Positions 12,566 through 25,361 are shown, counted from the stretch's first letter. The stretch: DNA of 64,000 bases from Amorphophallus konjac (GCA_022559845.1 CM040120.1:308920740-308984739), one strand, 5' to 3'. A program made the numbers and translations. The notes: generated from the sequence alone by a model not told the origin.

Positions 12566-14878
12566 ATGGCCATCTATCTTAGAGGGAAACCCAAGCCCAT
12601 GAAAGAACACTTTATTCCTTCTACTTATAAACCCTCCACTTGTATTAAATTACCTGATATTCTGGTGGATCATTATGAGATTAGCCCCGGTATCATCCAG
12701 ATGCTCCCATCTTTTTATGGAAAACCCAATGAAAATCCTTATGAGCATCTAGATGATTTTCAAGAAATTTGCTCGCTGGTTAAAATCTAAAATTTTAGTG
12801 ATGATGCCCTTAAGTTGATCTTATTTCCATTCACATTGAAGGATAAAGTAAAATGTTGGTTAAGAAGTTTTGGAAAAACTGTTAAGACTTGGGAGGATAT
12901 GCAATTAGAATTTTTAAAATAATTTTACCCTATAGTCCGAACCAACATTATGAGAAGGGCGATTTCGGGATTTACTCAGTTTTCAGACGAGCAAATTTAT
13001 GAATCTTGGGAAAGGTTAAAGGATTTGTTATGTCAATGTCCACATCATGGGTTACCCAAATGGTAAATTATGTTTGCATTTTATGAGGGATTATCTGGTC
13101 TTGATAGACAAATGGTGGATACATGTTGCGGAGGGGCGTTCATGAACAAGAATGAAGATGAGGCGTATGATCTGTTTAAAATTTTGAATGAAAATTCGAT
13201 GGATCATGCCTCAATCTCATCTCATAAACAATCTGTAGGACTTTCCAGACAGGCCAAAAATCCAACCCAAACTCACAAGGAAGCATGTGATTTCTGTGCC
13301 AGTCTGACTCACCATGTGAGTCACTGTCCTACTATAACCCAACTCCCACTGGTCATCCAAGCTCAAGTCCAAAATGCCTTAGGGTTCTCTCAGCTCAAGT
13401 ATGATATCCTTTCAGAAGATTCTAATCTTGGCTGGAGTACTCACCTAAATTTACCTTGGACGGACCAACCAATTCAAACCCATTTGTCTACACCTTCACC
13501 CCAAGAAACTCACGAGCAGCCCGTGTGCAATCAACTTCAACTCAACTCATCTCACCCAAACATTCAAAGTAATATCGATATTAGGGGTGCTTCACCGGGC
13601 CACTACTTTAAACCTCAAGTCGTGTACTCTCAATCTACTTACCATGGCCCTCCTTCAACATTCAACCAACCCCCTCCATACGTGAATGATGATGATGATG
13701 ATCTGATGCTTGCCATTTTTGCTCAAGATATAACTATTGAGAGTGAGGAGGAGTGCACTCGTAATACCATGATGGAGGACGGGAAGGAAGTAGGGGGCGG
13801 ATTGAAGGATAAAAATGATCATATTGATAATGTCACCACCTCCTATGAATATTTTGAGATTGAGAATATCACTGTGAAGAATAGTGGCCCACACAACTCA
13901 ATTGAGGATATACATGACGAGAAGGATTGCTTTGTAATCAACAATCGTGGTGATTTAATGACAACAAATTCTGAATATCCTCCTTCCCTAGAAGAACATG
14001 ATGATGGGGCCTTGTTGGAAAAATTTACATTTCATCTACCGACCTCATTTCTTGAAAATTAGATTCATAATCTTCAGTTGAGTGATGAGTGTGATGATGG
14101 GTCCGTCTTAGAGAAATTCACCTTTGATCTGACCTATGATGAAAGGGTCGAGGTGGAAACATTTATATTTGATCTTCCCACCTCATTATTGGAAAGTTTG
14201 ATTGATAATGCTCATTCGAGTAATGAGTGTGATGAAGGGTCCTTGTTAGAAAATTTCACATTTGATCTGACCTTTGAGCTCTATCCAATGAAGTTTGAAT
14301 CTTTGGATGAGTTAGATCTTGGCCTCACTCTTCCTTCCAATTTGATTCCCCCGACAATACAGCCTCTCCACTATGACTTTCTAGGACCTGAGGGGGACGT
14401 GTCAATCACATTCACCTTTGATTTAACTTCCCATCAGGAAAACTAATTGATTACTGCCCTTACTGCTCATGAGGCTGTTGCTGAGAGGAACGTGGCTAAT
14501 AATACCAATCGTATTCATCAGCCACCAGTGTCTGATCAAGTTACCATGGAGGAAGTCATCATAAAAGGGTTAGTCATGCCGGAAGATGCAGGACAAGGGG
14601 ACCAATGGGTTGATGTTGGGCAAAGGTTCAACCCCGATCTTGACATATTATTAGCCATTGATTATTTCTTGATCCCTAAAGATGACAATTGGCTCACACA
14701 CGTGATTAAAATTAAAATCAATAATGTGCGAGTCCTGCCTATTTCTAGCCCCAGTCCGTACATTCTTACTCTTGTCTTCCAATGGTATGAGGGCTGGAAT
14801 TTGAAGGAGGACAAGATCACTTGGTGGCTCATTCTGAATGCCACACGTTGGTTAGTGAGCTTTCATGCGTCTGGCTGA
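12566..14878 (+). pseudogene. gag: Gag of the Athila-like element, single frame with five stop codons
   Basis: ATG at 12566 opens one frame of 771 codons with stops at 12788, 12920, 13064, 14060 and 14444 but no frameshift. It contains capsid motifs FYGKPNENPYEHLDDFQEIC, LILFPFTLKDKVKCWL, HHGLPKW, FYEGLSGLDRQMVD and GGAFMNKNEDEAYDL, typical of Athila-type gag. A cysteine-rich patch (CDFCASLTHHVSHC) may be a degenerate zinc knuckle. The last third is acidic and repeats the motif FTFDLT several times (about 14010-14430). A TGA at 14876 ends the frame, and no pol follows. It would have formed the capsid. The absence of frameshifts suggests decay by point mutation only. Confidence 0.88.
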
Positions 14879-16135
14879 AGACGTTAAACTTAGCGCTTCT
14901 TGGGAGGCAACTCACAGTTTTCATGATTTTTGTGTGCTAATAAATGACTTCTTGGGAGGCAACCCAAGTTTTTAGTGTGGTTTTATTTTTATTTTACAGG
15001 TGTGAATAAAGGATAAGTTGGGGGGAGAGCGAAGAATGCTTACACCTATGCCTAGCCTTCAAAAGTCAAAAATCACCTTTCATTCAAGCAAGGATGCCCG
15101 TCGAAGTTCAATTCCGTCAGGTTGTCCCGTTCTTTCACAAATTCCATGTCTACATTGTTCTATTATTTCATATTATTCATGCCATTGAGGACAATGTCAT
15201 TTAAGTTGGGGGGACAGAAATCATGTTGCACATGTTGCATTCATATACAACCTCAAACATGAAAAAAAATTGAAAAACCAACAAAATAAAATCCATTGTG
15301 AGTTTCATGATTCATGCTTCTATTGAAAGTAATTCTGGAATAGAAATGACTAGATAAGGATGATGAAAGAATTATCCAATCTAACCATGGAAAACTGATA
15401 TAAGAATCTTTTTAAAGTTCATGTGCACTTTAGAAAAAAATTCACGTCGCACGCTAATGAAACAAGCAAGATAAGCCCTCTGCTAGTTTTGACACATTGT
15501 CTGATATTCTGTACTTCTTAAGAAAAGAGATCTTTTTATATAGTTTTCTGTCAAATTATCTATTAAAAAAAGAGAGAGAAAAAAGAAGAAAAGAACACCA
15601 TGAAAAATACCACAATTCTTAGTAACCGGGCCTACTTCACCTAAGACGTGTTGAGCTTCGGTCAAACGGAAAAGGGAACTCTAATCTTAGTAACCGGGCC
15701 TACTTCACTTAAGACGTGTTGAGGTTCGCGTAAAACAGTGAAGGGATAGTGCAGCATCATGTGTGAAATAAAAGATCCCAAAGGGACAAAGAAATAAGGC
15801 AGACAAAAAAGTTAGTATGCTTAATGCTCTGGTTAGGAGGTGCAGGGTTGAATGACATTTGTTTGGAATAGCAAATGAGGGATGCAAATGTCTAAGCTGT
15901 GCATTTAGTATTACACATGGACACGTGCTATTGAACTTTACTTTGAATTCTTGACCATGTACCTAAATTTCAAAACTAAGGTTAGTGTGCATTATTGATT
16001 CCGGATTCATAATCTTTGGTTGATTCTATGAAGGGAGAGCTGGATATAAGAGCATGAATTTTACAAACTCTTGTTAGTCCTAAATTTTAATTTATTTACA
16101 TTACTAAAGGACTAGCAATGAGTAAGTTGGGGGTG
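14879..16135 (+). other. 3' noncoding region of the Athila-like element: conserved motifs and repeated polypurine tracts
   Basis: After the gag frame, CTTCTTGGGAGGCAAC occurs twice (14896 and 14948). AAGTTGGGGG-type purine tracts occur at 15015, 15203 and finally 16124-16135, where the last one abuts the 3' LTR and should be the functional polypurine tract. A tandem pair of AGTAACCGGGCCTACTTCAC-type motifs lies at 15621-15672 and 15689-15740. No gene is seen. Confidence 0.75.
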
Positions 16136-17966
16136 TGATAAGCGTCTATTTTCTATGATAATTCATTGCATGTACACTATTTTATGTGCATATAATTACG
16201 CAATTATGCATGATCTATCGTTAATCTCAACTTCGCATGTAGATTGGACATTTCATGCAAATTAATTAATTTGATAATTTTATTTAATAAAATGGAGTTG
16301 AGAGTCATGAACATTAATTCTCCATTGCATAATTATGAGTAATTGTGATTCATGTGCACATTATGGTAATTTTTATGGACTAAATCATAATTATATGTGT
16401 GCATGACACCGAAGGTAATTGTAAAAGAAGTTGGGGTAAAACTGTCATCACCACTTTGACCAAGTCAAAAGCATATATTTTGGTTGGAGGGAAAATAAAT
16501 TTAAAAAGTTTGAAATTGAGGAAAAGAAACACATATTTTGGTTGGAGGGAAAATTGAATTCAAAGTTTGAAATAAAGGAGAGACATGATGAGCCTTGGGA
16601 AATGGGGTGCCCAAAGTCCAAGAAAGGGGGTGCCCACCTACTTTTTCTCTTCCCCATGCATCATATTTCACTTGAATCCCAGCCATCCATCTCCTTTTGA
16701 TACAATCTCCACCCTCCATCTACCCAACTTTCCCTATGAATAGCCCATGACAAGGAGGAGAAAGGGAGTTCTTCCTTTGGCATTTTTCTCTCCCTCTCAC
16801 ATCTTCTTAGGTCACCGGTTTCTCTCACGTAAGTTCATTTTCTCCTCTTATGTTCTTCATAAAAGTTCTTTGGTTTTAAGTCCTATACAACTTCTTCTTC
16901 TGCCTCATCTTTCAATTCCTTCTGGTTTTCAATCTATTTTATGTTTTTCACTGTGATGTCCTATTCATCTGCGAACCAGTATTTCTCTCTGTTCTTCCCC
17001 TTGTTTCTCACCCTTCTAGTCATTTTCTCCTCCTGCTTTCTTCACAACAGTTCTTTGTTTTTAAACAATCTTCAACTGCTTCTTCTGAATTATCTTCTAA
17101 TTCGATACCATTTTTAAGTTATAATCTCTTTTTCAAGGTGTTGTCCTGTATTTTTATTGTTCATCCGAGACACTACACTTTGTTCTTCCTCCATTTTGAA
17201 GCTCTTTCACTCTCCTTTTTTCTCTGAGTTCTTCATCAAAGTTCTTTCTCTCTTGTAGATATAATTTTTTTTTCTTCCATCACTTCCTCTAATTCTTTCC
17301 CGTTTACGAGTTATATTTATTTTCCACTGTTTTATTCTCTCATCTTCTTCCTTCTTCATCTCCACATAAACCCTTCCACATTCCTCTCTATATTTCTCTC
17401 CAAAGTTTATCCTCTATAACTCTCCTTTCATGACGGTGTGCACATCAAGGTGGGCGACATTCCAAGGCTCATGACGTGGACGACGACGGCTTCTTCATCC
17501 ATCTCTTTCCACGGTGATCTCCTTCAAGGCGGAGCGATCCTCTCCAAGGCTCGGCAAGGAGGAGACGACGGCATTCATCATCCTCTCATGGCTCTAGTTT
17601 CTTCACTTATCTCGTAGTTTATATTGGTTGTAATCTTAATTTTCATATATTGTAATTTTCATGTCTTTAGCAATAAAATTTATTTTGGCAAATTGTGTTC
17701 CCTTTTCTCCCTCCCTTTTCCAAATTTCTCTTCTCAATCCCTCTCATATTCTTTAGATAGATTTATTTTCATGCACTATTTTCTTTAAGCAAAGCCAAAT
17801 CACAAGTGTTTTCTAAAGGACTCCAAAGTTTTTAAGTCTAAAAATCTCTTCTTCTATGTGGATTCGACCCTTCTCGCCACCTTATTACGTCTTACTTTCA
17901 TCTAGTGCGAGTTGAAAATTTTAATATTGATACGCATGTTTTAAACGACGAACTTTCGCATTATCA
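16136..17966 (+). repeat. 3' LTR of the Athila-like gag-only element
   Basis: 1831 bp, TGATAAGCG ... GCATTATCA, preceded by the polypurine tract AAGTTGGGGGTG and followed by the GGTGC duplication. Confidence 0.92.
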
Positions 17967-19619
17967 GGTGCAAGCGGTAGAAAATAAAATAGGGACCAAG
18001 TCTCGGACATGAGACAGTGGTGCCAAAGATCCAGTGGTCAAGGATCGAAAACACGCGAAGAAAACACTCACAGAAAACTGCATCCATACAGTGGCCGCCC
18101 ATTGAAATTGGCGCCCACTGACTAGACGTCCATTCACGATTTTCCAGCAATTATATTTTGTTTTCCAGTGATTTGCATCATTAAACAAGGTGCCTATTGT
18201 TTTATTTTTTCTTCACATATATACGTTTTCAGGAAATATAGGAAATGGCACCTCATTAAAGGGCTGCAGGTTCTTTAAGGTGCGACATAGTCATGGTCGC
18301 CAATTCTTTAATTATTTCTTTTTAGTATGAATTAGCGCATGTTTACACGGGTGCAGGTTTTGTGAATAGCGACTATAGTTTGATCGCAAATTCTTTAAGC
18401 CTATGCATGGAGATGCATCGGCCATCTACGTCTGCTAAAATAAGGCACTATTCATTTTCCTAATTTTTGATGAACAGTAACCTATTGATGTGTACGGAAA
18501 ATTTCTAGAAACTAAAGACATGGTCATGCAGAGAAAAATATGAGGAATCCAGAAACATGCTCATGCAAGAATATTAACGTCAGGTTTCATAGATATTAAA
18601 TTTTTAACATGGGTTAATTATTAATTCGGTTTACAGGATATAGCATCAGTGAGTTGGTCGCTCATTAATTGGCGGCCAGAAGACCGTCGCTAATTCACAA
18701 ATTAGCGCCCTTCTACATGGTCGTTCATTAATAAGCGGCCACTGCTCTTGTCGGTATTTTTCATGCAATAGAAAATAGTTCCTACGTAAAAAATCTGAAG
18801 AACAGGGATCATGGAAACGAGATATTATGCAGGATATCATGGTTTATATGCATGCAATGCCTATTACTATGATCTTAGGCTTCATTTCTTAAGAAAACCT
18901 ACCTTTTGGGTGTTAACATGAAGACGAACGGAGAGGTATAAGTGAAGAGGAAGAAGATGCAGTAGCAGGCCAACGACTGCAGCAGCAACTCACGGTAATA
19001 GTAACAGCAAATAGCCACAGCAGAGGAAGAAGAAGGTACGGGAGGAAGAGGAAGCAGATGCTCTCTTCTTCACATTCAGAAAGCAGGGGAGGAAGACGTC
19101 AGTCCCAGGCAACAAGAAGGAGAGGAAGAAGACTTTCTTATTGCACGGCAGCAGGACGACGATCAGCAGCAACAACAACAGCTTCTGCCGATCGGTCATG
19201 GGTTTTATTTATAGAACTTAGACTCCAACTTCTTAATGGGATTTAAACTCCCACGTAAGAATCCTAATAGGTTCAAACCTTCCCGTGGTAGTCCCTCTAT
19301 TATTATATTCACATCCATTTTCCTGGTTAGACTCAAAACCCTAGCTTACCCATACATCGTTCGAACGTGATGAAGCTTCGTGTAACCCAGAAAACCCTAT
19401 ATATGTAGATATTTATATACATACCCCTAAACCCTACCGTAAGGCCCATTTGGTTAAGCCCACTCATCTGATTGTGTGTGTTTGGGCCATGTTGCTTTGG
19501 GTTAAGGCTCATCTTTATGTTTATGGGTTCGGACCTTACTTTAATTATTTGAAAATTTTAATTGTGGTGGATTTCATTCCAATAAAATTTTATTTTATTT
19601 TATTTAACGGGGTGCTACA
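17967..19619 (-). mobile_element. 5' LTR of the minus-strand Tekay-like element, U3-side part
   Basis: On the minus strand the LTR starts at 19619 with TGTAGCACCCC, matching the TGTAACACCC start of the LTR at 4282. A TATA box (TATAAATA on the minus strand) lies at 19206-19213. Weaker, more diverged GCGGCC/GACCG palindromic motifs occur near 18655-18745. The five bases outside the start are GCCAT; the far end of the element is outside the window. Confidence 0.85.
19206..19213 (-). promoter_or_regulatory. Putative TATA box of the minus-strand Tekay-like LTR
   Basis: TATTTATA on the plus strand, TATAAATA on the minus strand, about 410 bp from the LTR start. Confidence 0.45.
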
Positions 19620-21645
19620 GCCATGTACCGGGGGATGTCACCTTGCATGAAAATAACGTTAAATCCTTGGATGCCTCTCGCCGAAATCACTCATGCATTC
19701 CCTGAAATTGCATGCTTCCTCCTACAAGTCCAGAAAGTAGTGGATCAACCCGAATGCCCTGAAGTAAACCCCCGCTCCAACCTTACTGGCAAGAGAAGTG
19801 TGTCGACGCACTGTCCGCGGTGCGTCTACGCACCCCTGTCCGGGATATCCGATCCAGCCCCTTCGCTCCCCTGCACGCATGCATATGCACATTGCATTAT
19901 TCCGCCCATGTACAAGAAGGAAGTAAAAACAATGGAGCAAAACAAACTAAGAAGATGCAAAATACAACCAACTCCCTCCATGCTAAACTAACAACATGAA
20001 CAAAAAATGAATGAAATGAGAAAATAGAACATTAAGAAGTTCTCTACTCACCTGCTATAAAAAAAATGCAAACAGACCTAGGGCAAGTCGACTTGCCCCC
20101 TAGCCAAGTCGACTCCCCCCCCCCTCAGTCAACTCTTCTCTGAAGAAAATACAAACAAACAAACAGCAGCCACAAAAATCATAAAAAATGATAAATAACA
20201 AAGAAAATGAAATAACAAAAAGGAAGAATGAATGATAAGTAATAAATGACAATGTTAAAAAAGGGGAGATAGAACAATGATAAAAGGAATGCCATGAAAA
20301 CACAATAATAAAGAAAATGAACTTAAATGCCATCCTTAAGGAATTAATGGCGTTTAATCAAGAAGTCCTCGCCTCCTTAGACCCGGCGTGAAGGAGATAT
20401 CAATGGTGTCCTACAAGTCGTGCTTGGCCCTTGGGAACCCCCCCAATATGGCCATGACCCGACATTGCCTGGGCCGATAGCTCACTAGATATGACCCGTT
20501 TCCAATGGGATCTAATCCCAACCTCTTATCAAATTTGTCGTGCACTCGGTAGACATTCGCATCGGTCTTATCTATGCCTTTGTTACGCTTTCAACACGGA
20601 CTTCCGTCCGAACAAGAAATGGTCAATACATGACCGACATGATTTTAAATATCCCTTTACACCCTGATATAGGGGACTTTAATGCTCTTCAACACACCTT
20701 TCGTGCTTTTCATGAAATTTGACTTTTAGGTCATAGGCCCCCCTTATCCTGGTAATTAATCAAAGGTTATCCCCTCTCCAAGGGGATGTAATTAACGTCG
20801 CGACCTTTATGGCGCGACGGGTTCCAGTCCTGACTCGATACACACTTTCGTCTGATTAGTTAGGCGGTGTGCACCACAAGCTTCGGACCACTCCAGTCTC
20901 GAAGCGTGAACACATTGTCACCTAGGTGACTGGCATGCCCTCACACTTAATAAACAAAAAAAGATATGATGATACATAAGATAAAAAGTGCATCCATAAG
21001 TCTGGCACACCCGGTGAGACTAGGACCACCCTTCATCTTTTCGCCAGGATTTGGGGCCTCATGGTCTCCTCCTAAAATTCTAACATCCTCAATTTTGAAT
21101 TGCAGGGGGACGAACCTCAAAGAAACCAATGGCGGTCACGTTCGGACCTCTGGTGCTTGCAAGCTATGCTGAGCATGTCTACCTGGAGGTGCCGACCCAG
21201 TTCGGTAATTTCCCCTCGGTGGTTGGGTTCCCCAGCTTCCGTTACGCATTGGTTTATGGTTTTATGCATTCCCTTCCCATCTTATTTCTATTTTATTTAC
21301 TGCACACATAGCCCGTACTCCGGTACGACGCTATTAGTTCACCGGCACATGTTAGGAAACTTTCTTGGACTTGAGAGCTATTGACGCCTGAAAATTAACG
21401 TCAAGAGCAATGGGCCGCACTAAGCCAAACAAAAGTAATTAAAAGGGGAGATAGTTGAAATAGAAGATGATGATATAAATGATACAAGATGAAGATGAAG
21501 AAAGAGACAAGATGGCCAATGACCTCTTGAACCGGCACCAAAGGCCCTTGAGGCCACTTGAACCGGCGCGGCAAAAGGAGGGGGGGCCCTCTTGAATTGA
21601 CGCACCCCTTTTATCCTCATTGAATCGGCGTGTAGGTCTCCCCCT
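19620..21645. other. Unassigned repeat-like region
   Basis: No recognisable gene. A 60-codon frame at 21129-21311 (MAVTFGPLVLASYAEHVYL...) matches nothing I know. The region looks like LTR or untranslated element DNA: a TATA-like CTATAAAAAA at 20055, an 18-bp perfect palindrome at 20081, a 14-bp palindrome GTCACCTAGGTGAC near 20918, and a cluster of TTGAACCGGCGC-like motifs at 21520-21635. Its right edge is the abrupt start of similarity to 50343 onward, with no visible target duplication. Confidence 0.45.
20081..20098. repeat. 18-bp perfect palindrome centred on GTCGAC
   Basis: GGGCAAGTCGACTTGCCC, followed at 20102 by a related half (AGCCAAGTCGACTCC). About 25 bp downstream of a TATA-like sequence. 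Confidence 0.8.
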
Positions 21646-23877
21646 AATTAAATAGCGAAGTAGCACACTAACATGTGAAATGGGGATAGAAGTTATAGAA
21701 CAAGCTCACAATGAATACACCCCACAACACAAGGATTTTAAGGTGGTTCGGTTGTTAGCTCACAACCTACGTCCACCTCACACCAAACTCGATGTGGCTT
21801 TCCGGCTGACACACAGCTTGAACCGCTGAGCTGCACAGCTTGCTTACACAGCTGAGCAACACAGCTTGCTTTCACAGCTAAGCAGCACAGCTTGCTTTCA
21901 GCTGACTAATAGCTGGAAACACCCAGAGGATCTGATCCTCTCTACCTCTGAAACCACAGAGGGAACCCGGTCCTTAAACAGGGGATCGGAAAAGCTAGAT
22001 GTATTGATGATAGACGAACCGTAACAAATCGAAGTTGAATACTGCAAGTGCAGTGGAGAAGAAATGGAGACAATGTAGACACCAGTTAAAAGATTGAATC
22101 AAGACGACGGAGCCGATGATTGCGGTTACAATATAGGATCTAGGGATCCTTTTCTTCGTGCACAGGTAGACTGTAGGGCTTGTCTTCTCTCTCAAGGCTG
22201 CTCTCTCTTCTTCTACTACTCTCACAGCATTGGACTATGTCAACCAAGTGCTGGGCATGCTCTCACGCTTTCTTTGGTGGATGGTCTAGAGCGTGGCACT
22301 GTGTGGACGTCAGCAGCCCCTTCTTCAGATGAGGAAGCTTGGTATAAATAAAAAAAACAAGTTGTAATGCCACATCTAAATTCTGCCAAGGAGTCTCTAA
22401 TGGACCATTTCACCGGCGATATTTACCCTCCATAATTTCCCTTGAAGCGTGCGCCAGGGTGAAGTGAGAGCTTGGAGCCTTCCAGACAAGTTCAATGGTG
22501 GCAGCACCTCGAAGAAGGGACTGAGTCTTCTCATTTAGATGTTTGGAGATCTTGCCATTAAATGCCCTTGTAGGCCTACTGTCTTCCATTGGCTGAGCCC
22601 AGCTACCAGTACAAGGATAGGTACGATGGCAGACAGTGTTAAGGAGCAGATCAGATCTTCCTTTAGACAGCATCAGATATTCATATTTAATCTCCCTCAG
22701 ATAGTCGGTCTTCTCATTCAGCACAGGTGTACTCTTCTGCGTACAATGGCTGGTTGGACAGCCCATTGGTCGACAGCAAGATAATGGCAGATTGTGGAGT
22801 GTCCTATTCCCAGCAGCAGACAGTCTAGACAGGCAGACTGATAAGACAGACAATGCAGCAGACAATCTGGACAGGCAGACTGATAAGACAGACAATGCAG
22901 CAGACTGACGAGGCTCTTCCAACTGGATTTCAGACAGAATTCATCTCCAAAAGTTAGACAAATGAGTGATAAGATGGTAGAGCAAGGGTCAGACCTTGGG
23001 ACGTGGTCCAGACCCCAAAAACCTTAATTTTAATGATTTGTGGTTCCTTTTTCTCTCTCTAGATGGCCCACTGATTTGACAGATTATTTGCTTGAGGATC
23101 TTTTGGAAGATCAAGGGTGTCGACCTCCTTCGAGGTAAGTGTCGAGACATCCTTTGAATATCATGAAGGCCCACAACCAATGTGTCAAGACATCTCAAGA
23201 CAGTGTCAGGACATGTGTACTTGATTCCAAGATGTCATCAAGACTATGTTGAGACAGCATCTAACAGTGTCAAGACATATGAGCCATATGCAGGAAATAT
23301 CACACGAGTGTGTCGACACTTTTCTGTTAGTGTGTCGAGACATCCCTTGAAAGGTTTTGAGAACAGCTTCTGTCGATTTCATACACGTTCTGGTTGAACC
23401 TAGATGTGTCGACACGTTTCTGTTAGTGTGTCGAGACATCCTTTGAACGGTCTTGAGGATGACTTCTACTTCAGCTGATTTCTTCTTGAGGTGTCGAGAT
23501 AATTTTTCGATGTGTCGACACAAGCTTTATGTGCAGAGTTGTCATCCGAAGGTGTCAAGATATTTACTTTCTAATTCAGCCTTTGATTGGAGTATGCTCA
23601 GACCTTGATGAATGGACCTTGATCTACTTATTGTGTTCGGACCTTAGTTCATTTTCTTTGGCCATCTTTCTTATGCAGCCTAATGCCTCATCTGTGTGAC
23701 TTACTTGATTTCTTTCTATCCTTGCAGACACACTTTGTTGCCGGTGTGGGTTTGTCTTGATTTCTTTCTATCCTTGCAGACACACTTTGTTGCCGGTGTG
23801 GGTTTGTCCTGAAATGATATTAATGAATCATAGTTAAACATCATCGAAACAAAAGAATATTATACATAAGCCCAACA
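21646..23877 (-). mobile_element. 3' LTR of copia-type element M, left-truncated
   Basis: On the minus strand it starts TGTTGGGCTTATG at 23877 directly after a polypurine tract. It aligns base by base with 50343-52567 but stops at 21646, about 450 bp short of the LTR end seen at 49893. It holds a U3 array of GTGTCGACAC and GTGTCGAGACAT motifs (23122-23560), a 52-bp tandem duplication, and a second duplication of about 40 bp near 22800-22900 that the other copy lacks. Many CG steps of the array are CA here. Confidence 0.85.
23705..23808. repeat. 52-bp tandem duplication within the element M LTR
   Basis: Two head-to-tail copies of a 52-bp unit starting TTGATTTCTTTCTATCC. The same pair is present at about 52395-52498, so it predates the divergence of the two LTRs. 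Confidence 0.9.
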
Positions 23878-25361
23878 TTCTCCCCCTTTTTGATGATGGC
23901 AACTATGAACAATGAGTCATCATGAGTATATTGAAAGTCAGAGACTAAAAGAATGTAATTGAGAATGAAAGCATAAAGACTTTCAGTAATTGTGAATAAA
24001 GGCACAAAGACTTTCAATAATCATCTCTCCATACAATTTCCTCCCCACAAAATCTTATGCAAGTATTCAAGACTCTCTCCCCTATGCATTCCTTAGTTAA
24101 TGACACATACAATTCTCTCCCCCTTTGACATCATCAAAATATCATATTAGAGAGAAAATATGGCATAATTAGGAAGGTAGGAGTGAAGGAAACTGCACCA
24201 CATCAATTGTTGGAAATTATTAGCACAGGATGTACAGTGATGCAATATAGCAGCAAAAGAGCACATTTTTTATTTCAGCTTTTTCAAGATTTTTAGTGGT
24301 TTTCTATTTTTTAGACTTTTGGGGTTTTCTATGCAAGATATGTGTGTACACAGTTGAAGAATGCAGTCCACCCTATTGCATGAGAGCACCAGTTGAGTTG
24401 TAACCACAATGCCAATGATGCTAGGATTTATGGCAGATGTGCATGGATGATGATTCCAATGTTATGTTCAATGGATGATTGCAAAGTTATACACATGTAA
24501 CAATGCTAGCAATGACTGATGCAAAATATGTTTCATGCAAGGTTGACACCAAGGAACACCAAGATATGATATTTCAAGAAGGGATGGCATGCTCTGACAT
24601 TAATTGATAGGAATGTATGATTTCTAATGTTTAGAAGTCATCAAAGAGCATTGAAACCATTTGTCTAGAGAGTACAAGAATCCGGGGATGTAGAAAGACA
24701 GCTTGTCTCTATAGAAGATGAAGGTTCTTTAACCTGAGACCAAGTTCATAAATTAGAGTTATGGAATTTTCAGAATTTTCAGTTATAGAACCCGAATGAA
24801 CTAGCCCTTACACTTAGATTGGTTTAATTTTAATGAATTATAACCTACTCAGTAGAATCACATGAAAATATTTGTATTCAAGTTTGATAGAGATGAACCA
24901 AAAATTCATTTCGACGTCAGATTAACCTCCTCTCATCTTACTCATTCAATTCCATTTACACCTTTGAGAGAAACTCTTAAAAAGTATTGAAATTAAACAA
25001 ACATGAGGACTAAAAGGAATTTAAGAATTTCGATAGATGACATTTAGCTTTTGCAAACTTAACCATACTATTCATTGAATACAAAGGAAGATTTTACGAG
25101 CAATTAGGTCTAGTGCATGCCTCATATCCATAAGGACACACATTGTTTAGATGCAAGTATCCCTAGGTAATTGATAAGACTGACTGTTATGCTTCAATTA
25201 GAACAGAGATAGCATTGTCACCTCATGACATGTCGTTCCACATATTCTTGATGAGGGGACATGTCTTTAAGCAGCTGGCCATTGCTCTGTCTCATGACAT
25301 ACCTTAAAACATAGCAGAGTTAACAAGGGCACTTCATGACATGCCTTATCTCAATTCATTT
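23878..25361 (-). other. Polypurine tract and 3' noncoding internal region of element M, left part
   Basis: On the minus strand the last internal bases read CATCAAAAAGGGGGAGAA before the LTR start TGTTGGG, the SIRE-type polypurine tract. A further GGGGGAGAG tract is at about 24120. Near 25130-25345 lies a block with repeated TGTCATGAGGT / CAGAGCAATG units, also present in the element at 31970 (36610-36900) and more distantly at 29380-29440. No gene. The region continues at 44258 after the nested insertion. 23878-24598 is nearly identical to 52568-53293. Confidence 0.75.

Larger units (their letters stand above)
9607..17966 (+). mobile_element. Complete Athila-like gypsy gag-only element (TR-GAG type)
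   Basis: An 8.36-kb element with two LTRs, a TGGCGCC-type PBS, a gag reading frame, a polypurine tract and an exact GGTGC duplication. The internal region (11415-16135, 4.7 kb) encodes only gag. No protease, reverse transcriptase, RNase H or integrase motif is visible, so it would have depended on a helper. The LTRs differ by several percent by eye, and gag has five stops, so the insertion is not recent. It lies inside the LTR of an older Tekay-like element. Assignment to the Athila side rests on the PBS, the gag motifs and the AAGTTGGGGG tracts. Confidence 0.92.

Noticed and set aside
19623..19991. 122-codon plus-strand frame next to an LTR end
   Set aside because: No similarity or codon pattern supporting a gene; lies in unassigned repeat-like DNA.
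21129..21311. 60-codon frame preceded by TTGCAG, possible exon
   Set aside because: No partner exon, no known domain; kept only as a note in the unassigned region.
22410..22922. 170-codon minus-strand frame with LSVLSVCLSRLSA repeats (twin at 51148-51588)
   Set aside because: Lies wholly within the element M LTR and owes its repeats to a local tandem duplication.
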